From positions 31,283,961-31,347,960 of the forward strand of contig CM044961.1 of assembly GCA_024516035.1 (NCBI GenBank): a stretch of DNA of 64,000 bases, written 5' to 3'. Under the pieces are notes generated by a model, which searched no databases, had not been told where the DNA came from, and worked only from the letters and a program-made list of their open reading frames with translations. Each line of letters opens with the position of its first letter. The first letter of the stretch is position 1. Origin of the DNA: Bactericera cockerelli (Eukaryota > Arthropoda > Insecta > Hemiptera > Triozidae). This document shows positions 1 to 10,181 of the stretch, in pieces. A program made the translations under genes and the position numbers.

Positions 1-596
1 TTCCCGGATTATTTAACTTTTTTCTCCCCCCTCTCTCCCTCACTCCCTCTCTCCCTCCTCCCCCTTCTCTCCTTATTTCTCTCCTCTCTCCACAATGTTT
101 TTGTTTCGTGTTTTGTTTTCGAAAAAAAATTCAGTTTGGAAAACAAAACAAAAAAAAAAATTAAATAAATTCCATTATTTATTGTTCTCTCTCTCTCTGT
201 GTTGGGAAAAGTTTGTGTCGAGAGAACGAAATAATTAAAAAAAAAAAAAAAAAAATGATACTTTATTTTACCTCCTGACAAAGGATTTGAGCAGGAGGGA
301 GGGAAGAGGAGGATAGGTAAAGAGGATAGGTAGGGAGAGGAATACAGGTAGGCAAAGTTGAACATGTACAGTTACAGATGATGGTGAAAGAGGGGACTGA
401 AGAAGGAGAAAGAGGAGGTAGGAGGAGAAGGAGGTGAGGTGGGGGGTTGGGGGGGGGATGGAGGAGGAGACATAAGGAGAAGCAGTTGATTGGAGGCTTG
501 GTGTCAGAGTTGGTCAATCTCGTCCTTGTGGTCAAGATATAGTTTGGTTCTGGCTCTCTGTCCCTTATATCGCTTTTGACATTTTCATGTCTTTGC
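1..596. other. Low-complexity CT- and AG-rich DNA, no gene seen
   Basis: The left edge is pyrimidine-rich (runs of CTCTCC), then AT-rich with an A-run near 236-255, and then purine/G-rich from about 295 to 480. The open frames here have strongly biased composition (S/L/P/F or R/E/G) and show no domain, so I treat them as by-products of base composition. Confidence 0.6.
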
Positions 597-612
597 TCTG
601 GCACATAACCAA

Positions 613-765
613 AATTATGTGACGAAATTATGTAACGAAATTATGTAACGAAATATTGAATTGTAAAGGGAGAGAAGAGGGAAAGTGTGTGTCATGCGCA
701 CAATGGCGAAGTATTGAATTGTAAAGGGAGAGAAGAGAGAAGGTATGTGTCATGCGCACAATACG
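613..765. repeat. Two adjacent short tandem repeats (13 bp x3; about 57 bp x2)
   Basis: Three copies of a 13-bp unit containing ATTATGTAACGAA run directly into two copies of a 57-58 bp unit. The longer unit carries ATTGAATTGTAAAGGGAGAG and, further on, the palindromic core TGCGCA. The second copy differs from the first at a few positions only. Confidence 0.8.
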
Positions 766-895
766 AAATTTGGTCAGTTGGGTTTTGGACCTTGAATAGT
801 AAAGATGAAAATGTCCCAATGGTTGCAGACTCGTATGCAAGCGTTTTTTTAAACAAAAATTTAACATCGCTTTCAACTGCATGGTCATTTCAGTA

Positions 896-972
896 GTCAC
901 CGTGGCAGAGTGAGTTAGCGCGCTAGGCATTGTACGCATGGTGACCTGGGTTCGATTCCCAGCGGGGCAGGA
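896..972 (+). repeat. SINE-D, tRNA-like head
   Basis: The sequence begins CACCGTGGCAGAGTGAG (A-box region) and has a B-box, GGTTCGATTCC, near 950, ending CCCAGCGGGGCAGG. Related copies are at 49126, 52833 and, inverted, 60318. The 3' end abuts the T-run of the neighbouring inverted SINE-A. A functional tRNA is unlikely because the acceptor ends do not pair. Confidence 0.75.
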
Positions 973-1002
973 ATTTTTTTTTTTATTTTGGTCTGAATAT
1001 TT

Positions 1003-1281
1003 TTAAAAAGATGAGTGTTTCACAGCCACTTTTTATTATTTCGTAGGAGCTAATGTAGAGGCTTGTGGTCTGTGTTGTAGCCTACCCATCCTGTAGTATG
1101 CTTACTCTCTGATGGGCGAGAAGTGACACAATACTTCCCAATTAGGTGCTGGGTCAACACGAGCGCACCGGAAGGTATCCCTTACAAACAACTGTAACCA
1201 AATTTTGAATACAATTTTTGGTCGGCGCGGCGCCTTCCGCATGATAAGCGAGTGTTTAACCACTGAGCTATTCGTGCGCTA
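1003..1281 (-). repeat. SINE-A, nearly full length
   Basis: This is the reverse complement of the full-length copy at 28757-29072. The tRNA-like head (AATAGCTCAGTGGTTAA on the minus strand) lies at the right end. The body includes the shared blocks GTGACACAATACTTCCC and GGTGCTGGGTCAACACGAG on the plus strand. The poly(A) end is a T-rich stretch at the left. Confidence 0.85.
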
Positions 1282-1381
1282 TTGAATCTTGTTTTTTGTT
1301 TTTTTCCTCTCTTGATTCTTGTTCTTTTTTTAAATGTATTTTTACCTTTTTATCTCTCCTATTATTCTATCTCTCTCTTAC

Positions 1382-1382
<1 letters not shown>

Positions 1383-1434
<52 letters not shown>
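1383..1434. repeat. (CT)n microsatellite
   Basis: A nearly pure CT dinucleotide run of about 50 bp sits immediately upstream of a SINE-K copy. Confidence 0.95.
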
Positions 1435-1436
<2 letters not shown>

Positions 1437-1437
<1 letters not shown>

Positions 1438-1650
1438 AGTCCCGGTAGCTCAGTGTTAAAGGTGGCATTATACGAATCTAGAGATTCCAGAGGTCGGGGG
1501 TTCGCAAACCAGCCGGCAAGTGATAAGTTATCCTCCCATTTGGGATTTTTAAATCAATCCTAATAATAAGTCTTGGGCTTACTGTTGGAAAAATGGGACT
1601 TAATAGTCCTAATCGAGCAGAATATATAAGGCGATATTATTATTAATCTT
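1437..1650 (+). repeat. SINE-K, Lys-tRNA-like head plus AT-rich body
   Basis: The head reads CCCGGTAGCTCAGTG, followed by a B-box-like GGGGGTTCGCAAACC. The body continues to a repeated ATT tail. A cleaner head of the same family is at 6717. The anticodon arm is degraded, so this is a SINE and not a gene. Confidence 0.7.
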
Positions 1651-1654
1651 TGTG

Positions 1655-1679
1655 TTTCCACCTCTTCTTTCTCTCTCTT

Positions 1680-1715
<36 letters not shown>

Positions 1716-1759
1716 TTTTCTCCTCTCTACCTCTTCTCTCTCTCTTTCTACCTCACATC

Positions 1760-1792
<33 letters not shown>

Positions 1793-2035
1793 CTTTTTCT
1801 CCTATCTACCTCTTCTCTCTCTCTTTCTACCTCACATCTCCTTTCTCTCTCTCTCTCTCTCTCTCCTTTTTCTCCTCTCTACCTCTTCTCTCTCTCTCTT
1901 TCTACCTCACATCTCCTTTCTCTCTCTCTCTATCTCTCTCTCTTTCTACCTCACATCTCCTTTCTCTCTTCTCTCTCTCTCTCTCCTCTTTCTCCTCTCT
2001 ACCTCTTCTCTCTCGCTTCGTTCTTCTTTTCTATC
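1655..2035. repeat. CT-rich tandem repeat, about 70-bp units
   Basis: Blocks of CTCTCT alternate with the recurring phrase CTCCTCTCTACCTCTTCTC and then CTACCTCACATCTCCTTTC. Units start near 1713, 1791, 1864 and 1986. The long S/L/F frames across it are compositional. Confidence 0.85.
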
Positions 2036-2115
2036 TATTTCTCCTCCTTATTGATTACAACTTCTACTTTTGTTCAGCTCCTTGAACTTTCTGCTTGTAC
2101 CTTTCCCCCTCCACC

Positions 2116-3812
2116 TCTCCCCATCTCTTCCTCCTCCACCTCCAATCCTAGGTTCTACAGTGTCTCCCCATCTCTTCCTCCTCCACCTCCAATCCTGGGT
2201 TCTACAGTGTCTCCTCATCTCTTCCTCCTCCACCTCCAATCCTAGGTTCTACAGTGTCTCCTCATCTCTTCCTCCTCCACCTCCAATCCTAGGTTCTACA
2301 GTGTCTCCTCATCTCTTCCTCCTCCACCTCCAATCCTGGGTTCTACAGTGTCTCCCCATCTCTTCCTCCTCCACCTCCAATCCTGGGTTCTACAGTGTCT
2401 CCCCATCTCTTCCTCCTCCACCTCCAATCCTGGGTTCTACAGTGTCTCCTCATCTCTTCCTCCTCCCCATCTCTTCCTCCTCCACCTCCAATCCTGGGTT
2501 CTACAGTGTCTCCTCATCTCTTCCTCCTCCACCTCCAATCCCCTGTTCTACAGTGTCCTCCTCATCTCTTCCTCCTCCCCATCTCTTCCTCCTCCACCTC
2601 CAATCCTGGGTTCTACAGTGTCTCCCCATCTCTTCCTCCTCCACCTCCAATCCCTGTTCTACAGTGTCTCCTCATCTCTTCCTCCTCCCCATCTCTTCCT
2701 CCTCCACCTCCAATCCTAGGTTCTACAGTGTCTCCTCATCTCTTCCTCCTCCCCATCTCTTCCTCCTCCACCTCCAATCCTGGGTTCTACAGTGTCTCCC
2801 CATCTCTTCCTCCTCCACCTCCAATCCCCTGTTCTACAGTGTCTCCTCATCTCTTCCTCCTCCCCATCTCTTCCTCCTCCACCTCCAATCCTAGGTTCTA
2901 CAGTGTCTCCTCATCTCTTCTCTCCTCCCCATCTCTTCCTCCTCCACCTCCAATCCTGGGTTCTACAGTGTCTCCTCATCTCTTCCTCCTCCCCATCTCT
3001 TCCTCCTCCACCTCCAATCCTGGGTTCTACAGTGTCTCCTCATCTCTTCCTCCTCCACCTCCAATCCCCTGTTCTACAGTGTCTCCTCATCTCTTCCTCC
3101 TCCCCATCTCTTCCTCCTCCACCTCCAATCCTGGTTCTACAGTGTCTCCTCATCTCTTCCTCCTCCCCATCTCTTCCTCCTTCACCTCCAATCCCCTGTT
3201 CTACAGTGTCTCCCCATCTCTTCCTCCTCCACCTCCAATCCCCTGTTCTCCAGTGTCTCCCCATCTCTTCCTCCTCCACCTCCAATCCCCTGTTCTACAG
3301 TGTCTCCTCATCTCTTCCTCCTCCACCTCCAATCCTAGGTTCTACAGTGTCTCCCCATCTCTTCCTCCTCCACCTCCAATCCTAGGTTCTACAGTGTCTC
3401 CCCATCTCTTCCTCCTCCACCTCCAATCCTAGGTTCTACAGTGTCTCCCCATCTCTTCCTCCTCCACCTCCAATCCTAGGTTCTACAGTGTCTCCCCATC
3501 TCTTCCTCCTCCACCTCCAATCCTCGGTTCTACAGTGTCTCCCCATCTCTTCCTCCTCCACCTCCAATCCCCTGTTCTACAGTGTCTCCCCATCTCTTCC
3601 TCCTCCACCTCCAATCCCCTGTTCTACAGTGTCTCCCCATCTCTTCCTCCTCCACCTCCAATCCTCGATTCTACAGTGTCTCCCCATCTCTTCCTCCTCC
3701 CTACCTCTTCCTCCTCCACCTCCAATCCTGGGTTCCACAGTGTTTTCTCATCTCTTCCTCACCCACCTCCAATCCTAGGTTCTAGAGTGTCTCCCCATCT
3801 CTTCCTCCTCCA
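2116..3812. repeat. 47-bp minisatellite, about 36 unit-equivalents
   Basis: The basic unit is 47 bp: it starts TCTCCCCATCTCTTCC, passes through CACCTCCAATCC and ends GGTTCTACAGTG. Variants differ at the CTAGG/CTGGG/CCCTG position. Many units carry an extra copy of CATCTCTTCCTCCTCC, giving units of about 64-65 bp. Because 47 is not a multiple of three, the frame rotates each unit. The long open frames on both strands arise because the unit has few stop-forming triplets, so I do not call a protein. One strand is strongly pyrimidine-rich. Confidence 0.97.
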
Positions 3813-4057
3813 CATCCTTCTCCTCTCCTCATCCTCCGCTCTATTATTTATATTTCATAAACTCACTTCTTGTAAAGTAATTTGTTTTTAATTTTCTCCC
3901 CCCCCCCCCGCCATCCCCTCGCTCCCTGACTCACTTAACTTTAAGTGTTTAAAAGATTTAGTTTTGCCTCCACGCGTCACCTCCCAGCTCCTCCACCAGT
4001 CTTACCTTTGTGTTTCTTACCTCCTGATGTTTAACTATAAAACAGTGGAGGTTTCAT
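3813..4057. other. No feature recognised
   Basis: Mixed CT-rich DNA with a C-run at about 3897-3909. No tRNA-like element, inverted repeat or coding motif was found. Confidence 0.5.
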
Positions 4058-4121
4058 AAACCTCCGTGGTGCAGCAGATGTGACTACTGCTTGTGATTCA
4101 GAGGTCGTGGCTTCGAAACGT
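4058..4121 (+). repeat. SINE-B head fragment
   Basis: The tRNA-like head CCTCCGTGGTGCAGCAG leads to TGTGACTACTGC and a B-box-like GGTCGTGGCTTCGAAACG. It matches the heads at 50163 and 56712, but the SINE-B core does not follow, so it is 3'-truncated. Confidence 0.6.
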
Positions 4122-4579
4122 AAATTTTTTTTTCTCGAAAGGTAATTTTTATTTTAATTATTTATTAAATTCATGACGAGAAAATGGTTCAAATATATAT
4201 TTATATAATAATGACAGTTTACATAATTCATAATAACTTTAACTGAACTTGTGCTAGTTTCCTTTGGCTTTCGTCATCCCACACTAAGGGCCACACCTAT
4301 GAAGTATGGTCCTTGTGTCCCACAGCACCGCTTTCGGATTACTTCAGAGCATTTTACATTTACATCCATGCCCTTACGGAATCGGAAAACCTCGGTAAGT
4401 TTGAGGGGGAGAATTTTGCAGAATTTTTGTTCGACATTTTATTTTCTCTCTCAAGTGAAGTTATTGTATCATATTTGTGTGGATTACAATCATCATCATC
4501 ATCATAGGATTGAACCTTAAAATTCACCGACCTGTCTCTGACGTCGTAACCATAAAGAAATAATTGAATGGTTCGATAG

Positions 4580-4721
4580 TTATCATATTTGTATTAATCA
4601 CTTTCGTGTTATCACAACTACTCATACTCGCTTTTCTAAATCTACGCTGGATCCGGAATTGAACCACCGACTTCCATCAGGTTACAAGTCCGCCGCCTTA
4701 TCAATCGAGCTACTGAGATCG
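4580..4721 (-). repeat. SINE-C, near-complete copy
   Basis: Read on the minus strand it begins CCGATCTCAGTAGCTCGATT, has an anticodon-like loop CTTGTAACC and a B-box-like GGTTCAATTCC, and ends at CAAATATGATAAC, the shared family 3' end. It matches the copies at 38066, 59518 and 62249. Confidence 0.85.
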
Positions 4722-4888
4722 GTTGATACGGAGACTGTACAATATGGCTACCGTTACAATATAACCTTCGAAAGCAGGTGAGAAGAAAAAGTATTTGTTA
4801 TTGTTGTGATTTCCTCTGTGTTTAAACTAACAAAGATAACCGATTTTACGGGACAGTTTTGAGGCAAAACGAGTTCTCTATTTATTTT

Positions 4889-5075
4889 TTAACGCATTGA
4901 GCGCCACGTGTATGATTTTTGATACTCCACTGACAGATCCCTCACGCCAGGTGTATCTTATTTCATACACCTTGTAGTGATGAGTTCGAAACATCGAAAT
5001 CTGGCGTAAAAGAAAAAAAATAATCTTGGCCTGGTACAGAAACAGCGAATACCACCATGGCGCTTAATGGGTTAA
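4889..5075. mobile_element. piggyBac-like miniature element (187 bp, TTAA ends)
   Basis: TTAA at 4889-4892 and 5072-5075 flank inverted ends: left CGCATTGAGCGCCA, right (reverse complement) CCCATTAAGCGCCA, 12 of 14 matching. TTAA target duplication is the hallmark of piggyBac-type transposition. The interior holds a palindrome, AGGTGTAT facing ATACACCT. No transposase frame is present, so it is non-autonomous. Confidence 0.65.
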
Positions 5076-5670
5076 ATTTATAATATTTTTTTTTGAATAT
5101 TTGTGAAAATAAAACTCCGTAGAAAAATTAATAAAAAAACTAATTCCTCCATGCTCCTCGTAACACAGTTTTAAATCAACATCGAGAATCGTTTGCATCT
5201 GAATGGTTGACCACGAAAAGAAGCATCGAAAACCATTTTCCACTGAATAGAAAAAAACGAGGGTCTTAATTTACATTCAAAAGTCAAATAATGCCCCCTT
5301 TCCCACCTCTCAGCCCCCCCCCCCATTCCCCATCTTTCCCAACACTTGAAATTAACGATAGAAATTGTTTTCTTACAGGTGAACTTCGCCGAACAGGTAG
5401 GTCGATTTTGCAAAATGTCAAACGCAGGAACCTTTTTAAAACGGCCCCCAACAGCGTTCATTTTCCGTTGGTGGAATGAAAATTCAATTCGATTAAAAAA
5501 AAAGCTCTGTAAGAGTGGAGGAGGCCTGACTGCAATGATGTTAATTGCTTTCTAGGAAAGCGCGCGTAGATTACGTATTTATGCAGCAATTGAACTTTCC
5601 AGCGCGTTTCTGTGACTAATAATAATAAAAATAATATAAATAATTATACAAATAATGATATAATTATAAA
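5076..5670. other. No gene recognised
   Basis: AT-rich sequence with a C-run near 5318 and an AAT-rich stretch at 5615-5670. The phrase CTTACAG|GTGAACTTCGCC (near 5380) followed by CAG|GTAGGT would fit an 18-nt microexon, but nothing else supports a gene here. Confidence 0.4.
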
Positions 5671-5679
5671 AATTGGCGA

Positions 5680-5990
5680 TTGCATTGGTAGTTAAGACGC
5701 TAGTCTGTTAATCTAGGTATAGCGTAGGGATCCGGTGGTTCGAATCCGAGCCAGTGCAAATAATCAAACCGTGCATTGGTAGTTAAGACGCTAGTCTGTT
5801 AATCTAGGTAGCGTAGAGATCCGTTGGTTCGAATCCCACCCAGTGCAAATAATCAAACCGTGCATTGGTAGTTAAGACGCTAGTCTGTTAATCCAGGTAG
5901 TGTAGAGATCCGTTGGTTCGAATTCGACCCAGTGCAAATGATCAAACCGTGCATTGGTAATTAAGACGCTATAGTTTGTTAATCTAGGAC
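5680..5990 (+). repeat. SINE-E, tandem array of four tRNA-like units
   Basis: Units start at about 5681, 5772, 5861 and 5950 (periods 91, 89 and 89 bp). Each carries TGCATTGGTAGTTAAGACGC (A-box side) and, in the first three, GTTGGTTCGAATCC or a close variant (B-box). The loop around CTGTTAATC resembles an Asn-type anticodon arm. Units are joined by AAATAATCAAACCG. The last unit is cut off about 40 bp in. Variation between units suggests array growth after insertion. Confidence 0.85.
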
Positions 5991-6059
5991 AGGCATAAGC
6001 ACCACACAACACAGTCCACACACCAACTTGAGAAAACTAATGTACACTTCAAAACTTAC

Positions 6060-6366
6060 ACTTCACAATGGACACGAAAAAAGCCCAGAATATTGCTTCG
6101 GGGTGCCCAAGGGGTTCACTCATATCAATCCTTCCACCACCATGACATTACACATGAACACGGAAGAAGCCCAGAAAATTAGTTCTGGGTGTCCAAAGAG
6201 TTCAATACTCCTATTGATCCTTCCACCACCATAAAACAACACTTATGAACAGTATGAACACGGAAGAAGGCCAGAATATTGCTTCTGTGCGTCCAAAGTT
6301 GTTCAATACTCATATCAATCCTTCCACCACCATGACACAAAACTCATGGACACGGAAAGTATAGTA
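6060..6366 (+). repeat. Tandem SINE-B type-2 tails (about 3 units of 90-110 bp)
   Basis: Three successive units contain GACACGGAA or GAACACGGAAG, then AGCCCAGAA, a TTCTGGGTGTCC-like block and ATCCTTCCACCACCAT. The same block is single at 59365-59470 and forms the 3' part of SINE-B at 56712. No tRNA-like head is attached here. Confidence 0.75.
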
Positions 6367-6716
6367 AGTAAATGCACAAAGAGTTAAGGTTGCAGAGTTG
6401 GGGTTAGCAAATGAATGGTATTGCTAATGTGTTTATTTGCTGAAGCAACTTGCATCCGAGCAATGGAGGGGAAATGATGCACTGGAGGGGTAGATGGAGC
6501 AGAAGTGAATTGGAGGAGGTGGTTGGAGATGGCAGAGTATGTGGAGGTGTCATCAATCTTGCGGGACAACCGGAAATGTAGAAGAAGGTGGAAATGGGAG
6601 ATGAAGGTTATGGGAGTGAGCTTGATAGGTAGAAATAAATGGGAAAGAATAATGAGAAGAGAAGGGAAGAGAAAGAGGAAGAGGATAGAAAGAGAGAGAG
6701 AGAGTGAACGATAAGA
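6367..6716. other. Purine-biased DNA, no gene seen
   Basis: G/A-rich sequence ending in a GA run at about 6690-6708. The open frames are compositionally biased (R/E/K) with no domain. Confidence 0.5.
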
Positions 6717-6840
6717 TGTCCCGGTAGCTCAGTGGTCAAGGCAACGGGTTTAGAGGTCGTGGGTTCGAAACCCAGCCGGGACATGAATAGAAATCCTCAT
6801 ATTTGTTATTTTAACCAGATACATAATAATACGTTTTTGG
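6717..6840 (+). repeat. SINE-K, well-preserved tRNA-like head
   Basis: The acceptor-like ends GTCCCGG (6719) and CCGGGAC pair over 7 bp, and the T-arm GTGGGTTCGAAACCCAG is intact. The anticodon arm is too short, about 65 nt in total, so this is a tRNA-derived repeat and not a tRNA gene. The body continues to about 6840. Confidence 0.7.
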
Positions 6841-7165
6841 CTTACTAGTGACTACGGCCAGTACTCCACAGATCGCGATTTCGATCCCCTGTAGGATCAG
6901 ACTTTTCTAAGAAAATTCTGTACCCTCCAAACACGTGAGGCTCAAATTTCCGGCTCTACCGAGGCTGGGTGCGGTTACTGTGGGTAGCTGGTACGTTTCC
7001 CAGCGAATGGAAGGTAAAACCCCCGTCCCTGATCAGGACGTGAAAACAAAATAGAATCGTTGGCGTTAGAAAGAGCATCCAGCCATAAAAAAACGTGCTC
7101 CACCCTACCAACCTCAACCATGAAGTTGAACGATGCCGACCCCAATAATAACATCAGCTAATATG
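6841..7165 (+). repeat. SINE-B core with type-1 tail
   Basis: A diverged head runs into the core GGCTGGGTGCGGTTACTGTG, then GGTACGTTTCCCAGCGAATG and CAGGACGTGAAAAC. The tail is type 1: GTTGGCGTTAGAAAGAGCAT, then CCAACCTCAACCATGAAGTT. Confidence 0.8.
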
Positions 7166-7640
7166 GGATAAGTGCAAAGGATATAATTATTATAACTCAG
7201 TATAATCAGTATAAACAGAAACAGAAACTGGTTTACTACTAGAATAATAGAACTAATAAGTTCTCATTGGGAAGTACAAATAAGGGAACATTATTATTAT
7301 TATGTATGTGGAGTAGGGAGCACGAGAGAATTTATGTACTTATTTGTGTGAATGATGGTTTTGTCATAGTGGTGGAAGAATAAATAACCCCTCTAGACGC
7401 CAACCAGCAATGTTCTGGTCTCCTTTCATGTTTTGTGTAACTATTAACTATTTTTTTGGGCATTTTGATATCCAGGTCTAAACTGTGTAAGCGATTTAAA
7501 ATATATAATTATCATATTATGAGGAAGAAACAGGGATAGAAAAGAAAATGGGAAAAGGAAAAATCGGAGAAGAGCTTGCATAAAGACTGTCATATAAATT
7601 TTATTCTGAGAGTACACACAGAAAATTTGAATTATTTCTT
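7166..7640. other. No feature recognised
   Basis: AT-rich unique-looking DNA with a short ATT run near 7290. No coding motif or inverted repeat was found. Confidence 0.45.
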
Positions 7641-8225
7641 ATTCTCTCTCACTCATATTCTTTATAAGCCCTCCCTCCTCTCTCTCTCTCCCTCCTCTCT
7701 CTATGAATCTCTCACTCATTTTCCCCTCTCTCTCTCCCTCCCTACTCTCTATATCACTTTCTCTCCCTCCCTCCTCTCTCTATGACTCTCTCACTCATTT
7801 CCCCCCCTCTCTCTCCCTCCCTACTCTCCATCTCACTTTCTCTCTCTCATTTTCTAGATAAGACCTTCCTCCTCTCTCTTCCTGTCTCTCTCCCTCCTAC
7901 TCTCCCTCTCTACTATCTCTCTCACTCAATTTCTCCCCCTCACTCTCCCTCCCTACTCTCTATCTCACTTTCTCTCCCTCAAATTCTTTATAAGCTCTGC
8001 CTCCTCTCTCTCTTCCTCCCTCTTACTCTCTCTCTCTCTTACTCTCCCTCCCTGCTCTCTATCTCACCTTCTCCTCCTCAAATTCTTTATACGCTCTCCC
8101 TTCTCTCTCTCACTCAAATCTCCAGTTCCTCTCTTTCTGCCTCCCTACTCTCTATCTCACTTTCTCTCCCTCATTATTTCTTCTTCCATCTTTCTCTTTC
8201 CTATTTTCTCTCACAATTCTTCATT
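7640..8225. repeat. CT-rich imperfect tandem repeat
   Basis: Repeated phrases such as CTCCCTCCCTACTCTCTATC and CACTTTCTCTCCCTC recur every 60-100 bp with ATTCTTTATAAGC interludes. The S/L-rich frames are compositional. Confidence 0.75.
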
Positions 8226-8454
8226 CGTCATTCCTCTTCAAAATTTAATACAATATTATTCTAAAGAAGAAAACTACAGGGTGAGTGCGTCAAAAACTAC
8301 AGGGGTCTATAATTAAAATAATAATATTATTTTATTGAGTATACACAGTATAAATTGTATTCCTCTTATTAGGCAAAATCTTGTGTATTTTAAATCTGAT
8401 AAGTCGTAAAATAATATGTGCACAAACAGACAAACAGAGATCAACTTTTTTTTT

Positions 8455-8620
8455 CATCATCATCATAGGGTGGCGACATCGTGAACGATGAAAGCCAGAA
8501 AGTGGAGGAATGACTCAGCACCTCTACCACTGTCTTCACAAGGAAGCTAATAATTGATAAGGACACCCAGAAATAAGCCAGACTGCTGGTCTACTCCCTG
8601 TTTATAGTCCCCCAGCTAGA
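8455..8620 (-). repeat. Repeat family H, (ATG)n-ended
   Basis: On the plus strand it begins (CAT)n, then AGGGTGGCGACATCGTGAAC and GTGGAGGAATGACTCAGCA, and ends near CTACTCCCTGTTTATAG. The same unit is at 16023 and 60785, always in this orientation. A microsatellite-like end suggests the (ATG)n side is the 3' end of a minus-strand retroelement. I could not identify the parent. Confidence 0.7.
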
Positions 8621-8674
8621 CTGAAATATTTTTTAAACTGAAAAAAGTTGAATTGAAGAATTTCAAGAAATAAT

Positions 8675-8920
8675 GTGTTTGTAGAATTTTCGGTCCTACC
8701 CAGGCTGGGTGAGGTTAATGTGGGTAGCTGGTATGATTCCCAGAGAATTGGGGGTAAAACCCCCCCATCTAGCCAGGACGACAAATTAAATAGATGCCCT
8801 ATAGGAAAGCATACAGTCGTATAAAATTAGAACAACCAACGTCCTCAACCATGAGGTTGAACAATGCCAACCTCACCAAGTAGGTTTGGGAAAAGGCATA
8901 GTAAAGATTTTTTTTTCTGA
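8675..8920 (+). repeat. SINE-B core with type-1 tail, 5'-truncated
   Basis: The core GGCTGGGTGAGGTTAATGTG and GGTAAAACCCCC are followed by the type-1 tail (CAACCATGAGGTTGAACAAT, then GTAGGTTTGGGAAAAGGC). The tRNA head is missing. Confidence 0.85.
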
Positions 8921-9221
8921 CTTGGTTGTTCCTTATATTTTTCAGCCTTTAACATTTAATTGATTCGGATTTCAACGAAATACTCGTATTGTACACCTAA
9001 TATAATTATGTAACTTATATAGGTGTGAGCCGCTACTTTAATGTGTTTGACTCACAACACTATATTAAGAAAGAAATGTTCGGAAAATAATTTAAGATCA
9101 TTTTGGGTTAAACGAAATAGTACTTGTGTAGATAGTTTATTGAATAATTATTGCAAGAAATATATTAGAAAGATATTAGAAATACTTATTATAATAGAAA
9201 TACAGAAACCATTATTTTAAT
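8921..9221. other. No feature recognised
   Basis: AT-rich DNA without recognisable motifs. It ends at the 5' breakpoint of the family R fragment. Confidence 0.4.
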
Positions 9222-9467
9222 AAACAGGATTGGGGAAGGTTTGAGAAGATCGTGTGGAGAGGAAAGATCGAGACAATTTTTAATACAACGTCTGTCGATG
9301 GCAATTCAGCGAGGTAATGCCGAGTGTGTGAGGGACACTATACCAAGCACTAGAGCGCTTGATGAAATATTTTACCTATAATTTTAATGTACATGTTATG
9401 TATTTTATCTATTTATTATGTTGTGTTATTTTTAAAATAAAGTCCTCAAGGTATGTATATTCACCTT

Positions 9468-9508
<41 letters not shown>
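9222..9508 (+). mobile_element. Family R retroelement, 5'-truncated 3' end with poly(A)
   Basis: An open frame from about 9222 to the stop at 9379-9381 encodes the last ~52 residues of the same protein that is open at 63592-64000. Shared blocks include QRLSMAIQRGNAE here against QRLAMAVQRGNAA there, and both end ALDE/GLDE, a short hydrophobic stretch and stop. A ~90-bp 3' UTR with AATAAAG (near 9440) is followed by a pure A-run (about 9470-9508). 5' truncation with a poly(A) tail is typical of target-primed reverse transcription. Confidence 0.8.
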
Positions 9509-9510
<2 letters not shown>

Positions 9511-9830
9511 TAATAATATTAAAAATCAATAAGAGCTGAACTTAGCTGAACTTCGAGAATACGCGCTCAATGCCCGTATTTTGTAAGTTAAATTTCGATA
9601 GATAATCAGCACAATGCTGAAGGCTATGAATCTAGAATGGAATGATGGAATGAGCTATCGAATCGAGGCAGCACTTATATTTATAACCTCTGGTCCTGCC
9701 GGTTAAGCAGATAGTGGGGCTGCTGACTAAGGAAGTCTAGCATAGCTAACTTGTATGTTATCACGATAGCTCTAAAAGAATATTATTAAAAAACGCCTCG
9801 CATAAAATTCAACGCGCTGTAGGTATATCT
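9509..9830. other. No gene recognised
   Basis: AT-rich DNA. A short duplicated phrase, GCTGAACTTAGCTGAACTTC, occurs near 9534. Nothing else is identifiable. Confidence 0.4.
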
Positions 9831-9886
9831 GTAGCTCGAACCATCGACCAACAGATTACAAGTCTACTGTTTTACCGTTCTATCTT
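9831..9886 (-). repeat. tRNA-like fragment (SINE-C-like, Thr-type loop)
   Basis: On the minus strand, AGACTTGTAATCTGTTGGTC and GATGGTTCGAGC reproduce the anticodon-loop and B-box part of SINE-C. The remainder is missing. Confidence 0.5.
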
Positions 9887-10085
9887 AAAAAGCCCTGTCT
9901 GTCATCAATAAATGGTTCAACCCTGTAAATCTGTTGCAAATTACAACACAAATATCGTTATAGAAAAACAGGCGGGACATTTTTTTAACACCATTCTGTA
10001 TAATTTTATAATAAAGAGATGTTACACAATAGAAAAAGGTAGGGGGGAAGAAAAATAAATACAAACAGTGAGAATAAGGACGAAA

Positions 10086-10101
10086 TGAGGGAGAGAGGGA
10101 C

Positions 10102-10181
<80 letters not shown>

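Noticed and set aside
896..972. Possible functional tRNA genes at 896, 5681, 6719, 28757, 34106, 56712 and 63227
   Set aside because: Each fails at least one test (acceptor pairing, anticodon arm or length) and belongs to a family with a shared non-tRNA body or tandem context, so these are SINEs.
1655..3830. Long open frames (up to 345 codons) in the CT-rich and minisatellite region
   Set aside because: They exist in several frames at once, rotate with the 47-bp unit and have S/L/P-only composition, as expected from the repeat.
5380..5397. 18-nt microexon between CTTACAG and GTAGGT
   Set aside because: There are too few informative bases, and no neighbouring exon supports it.
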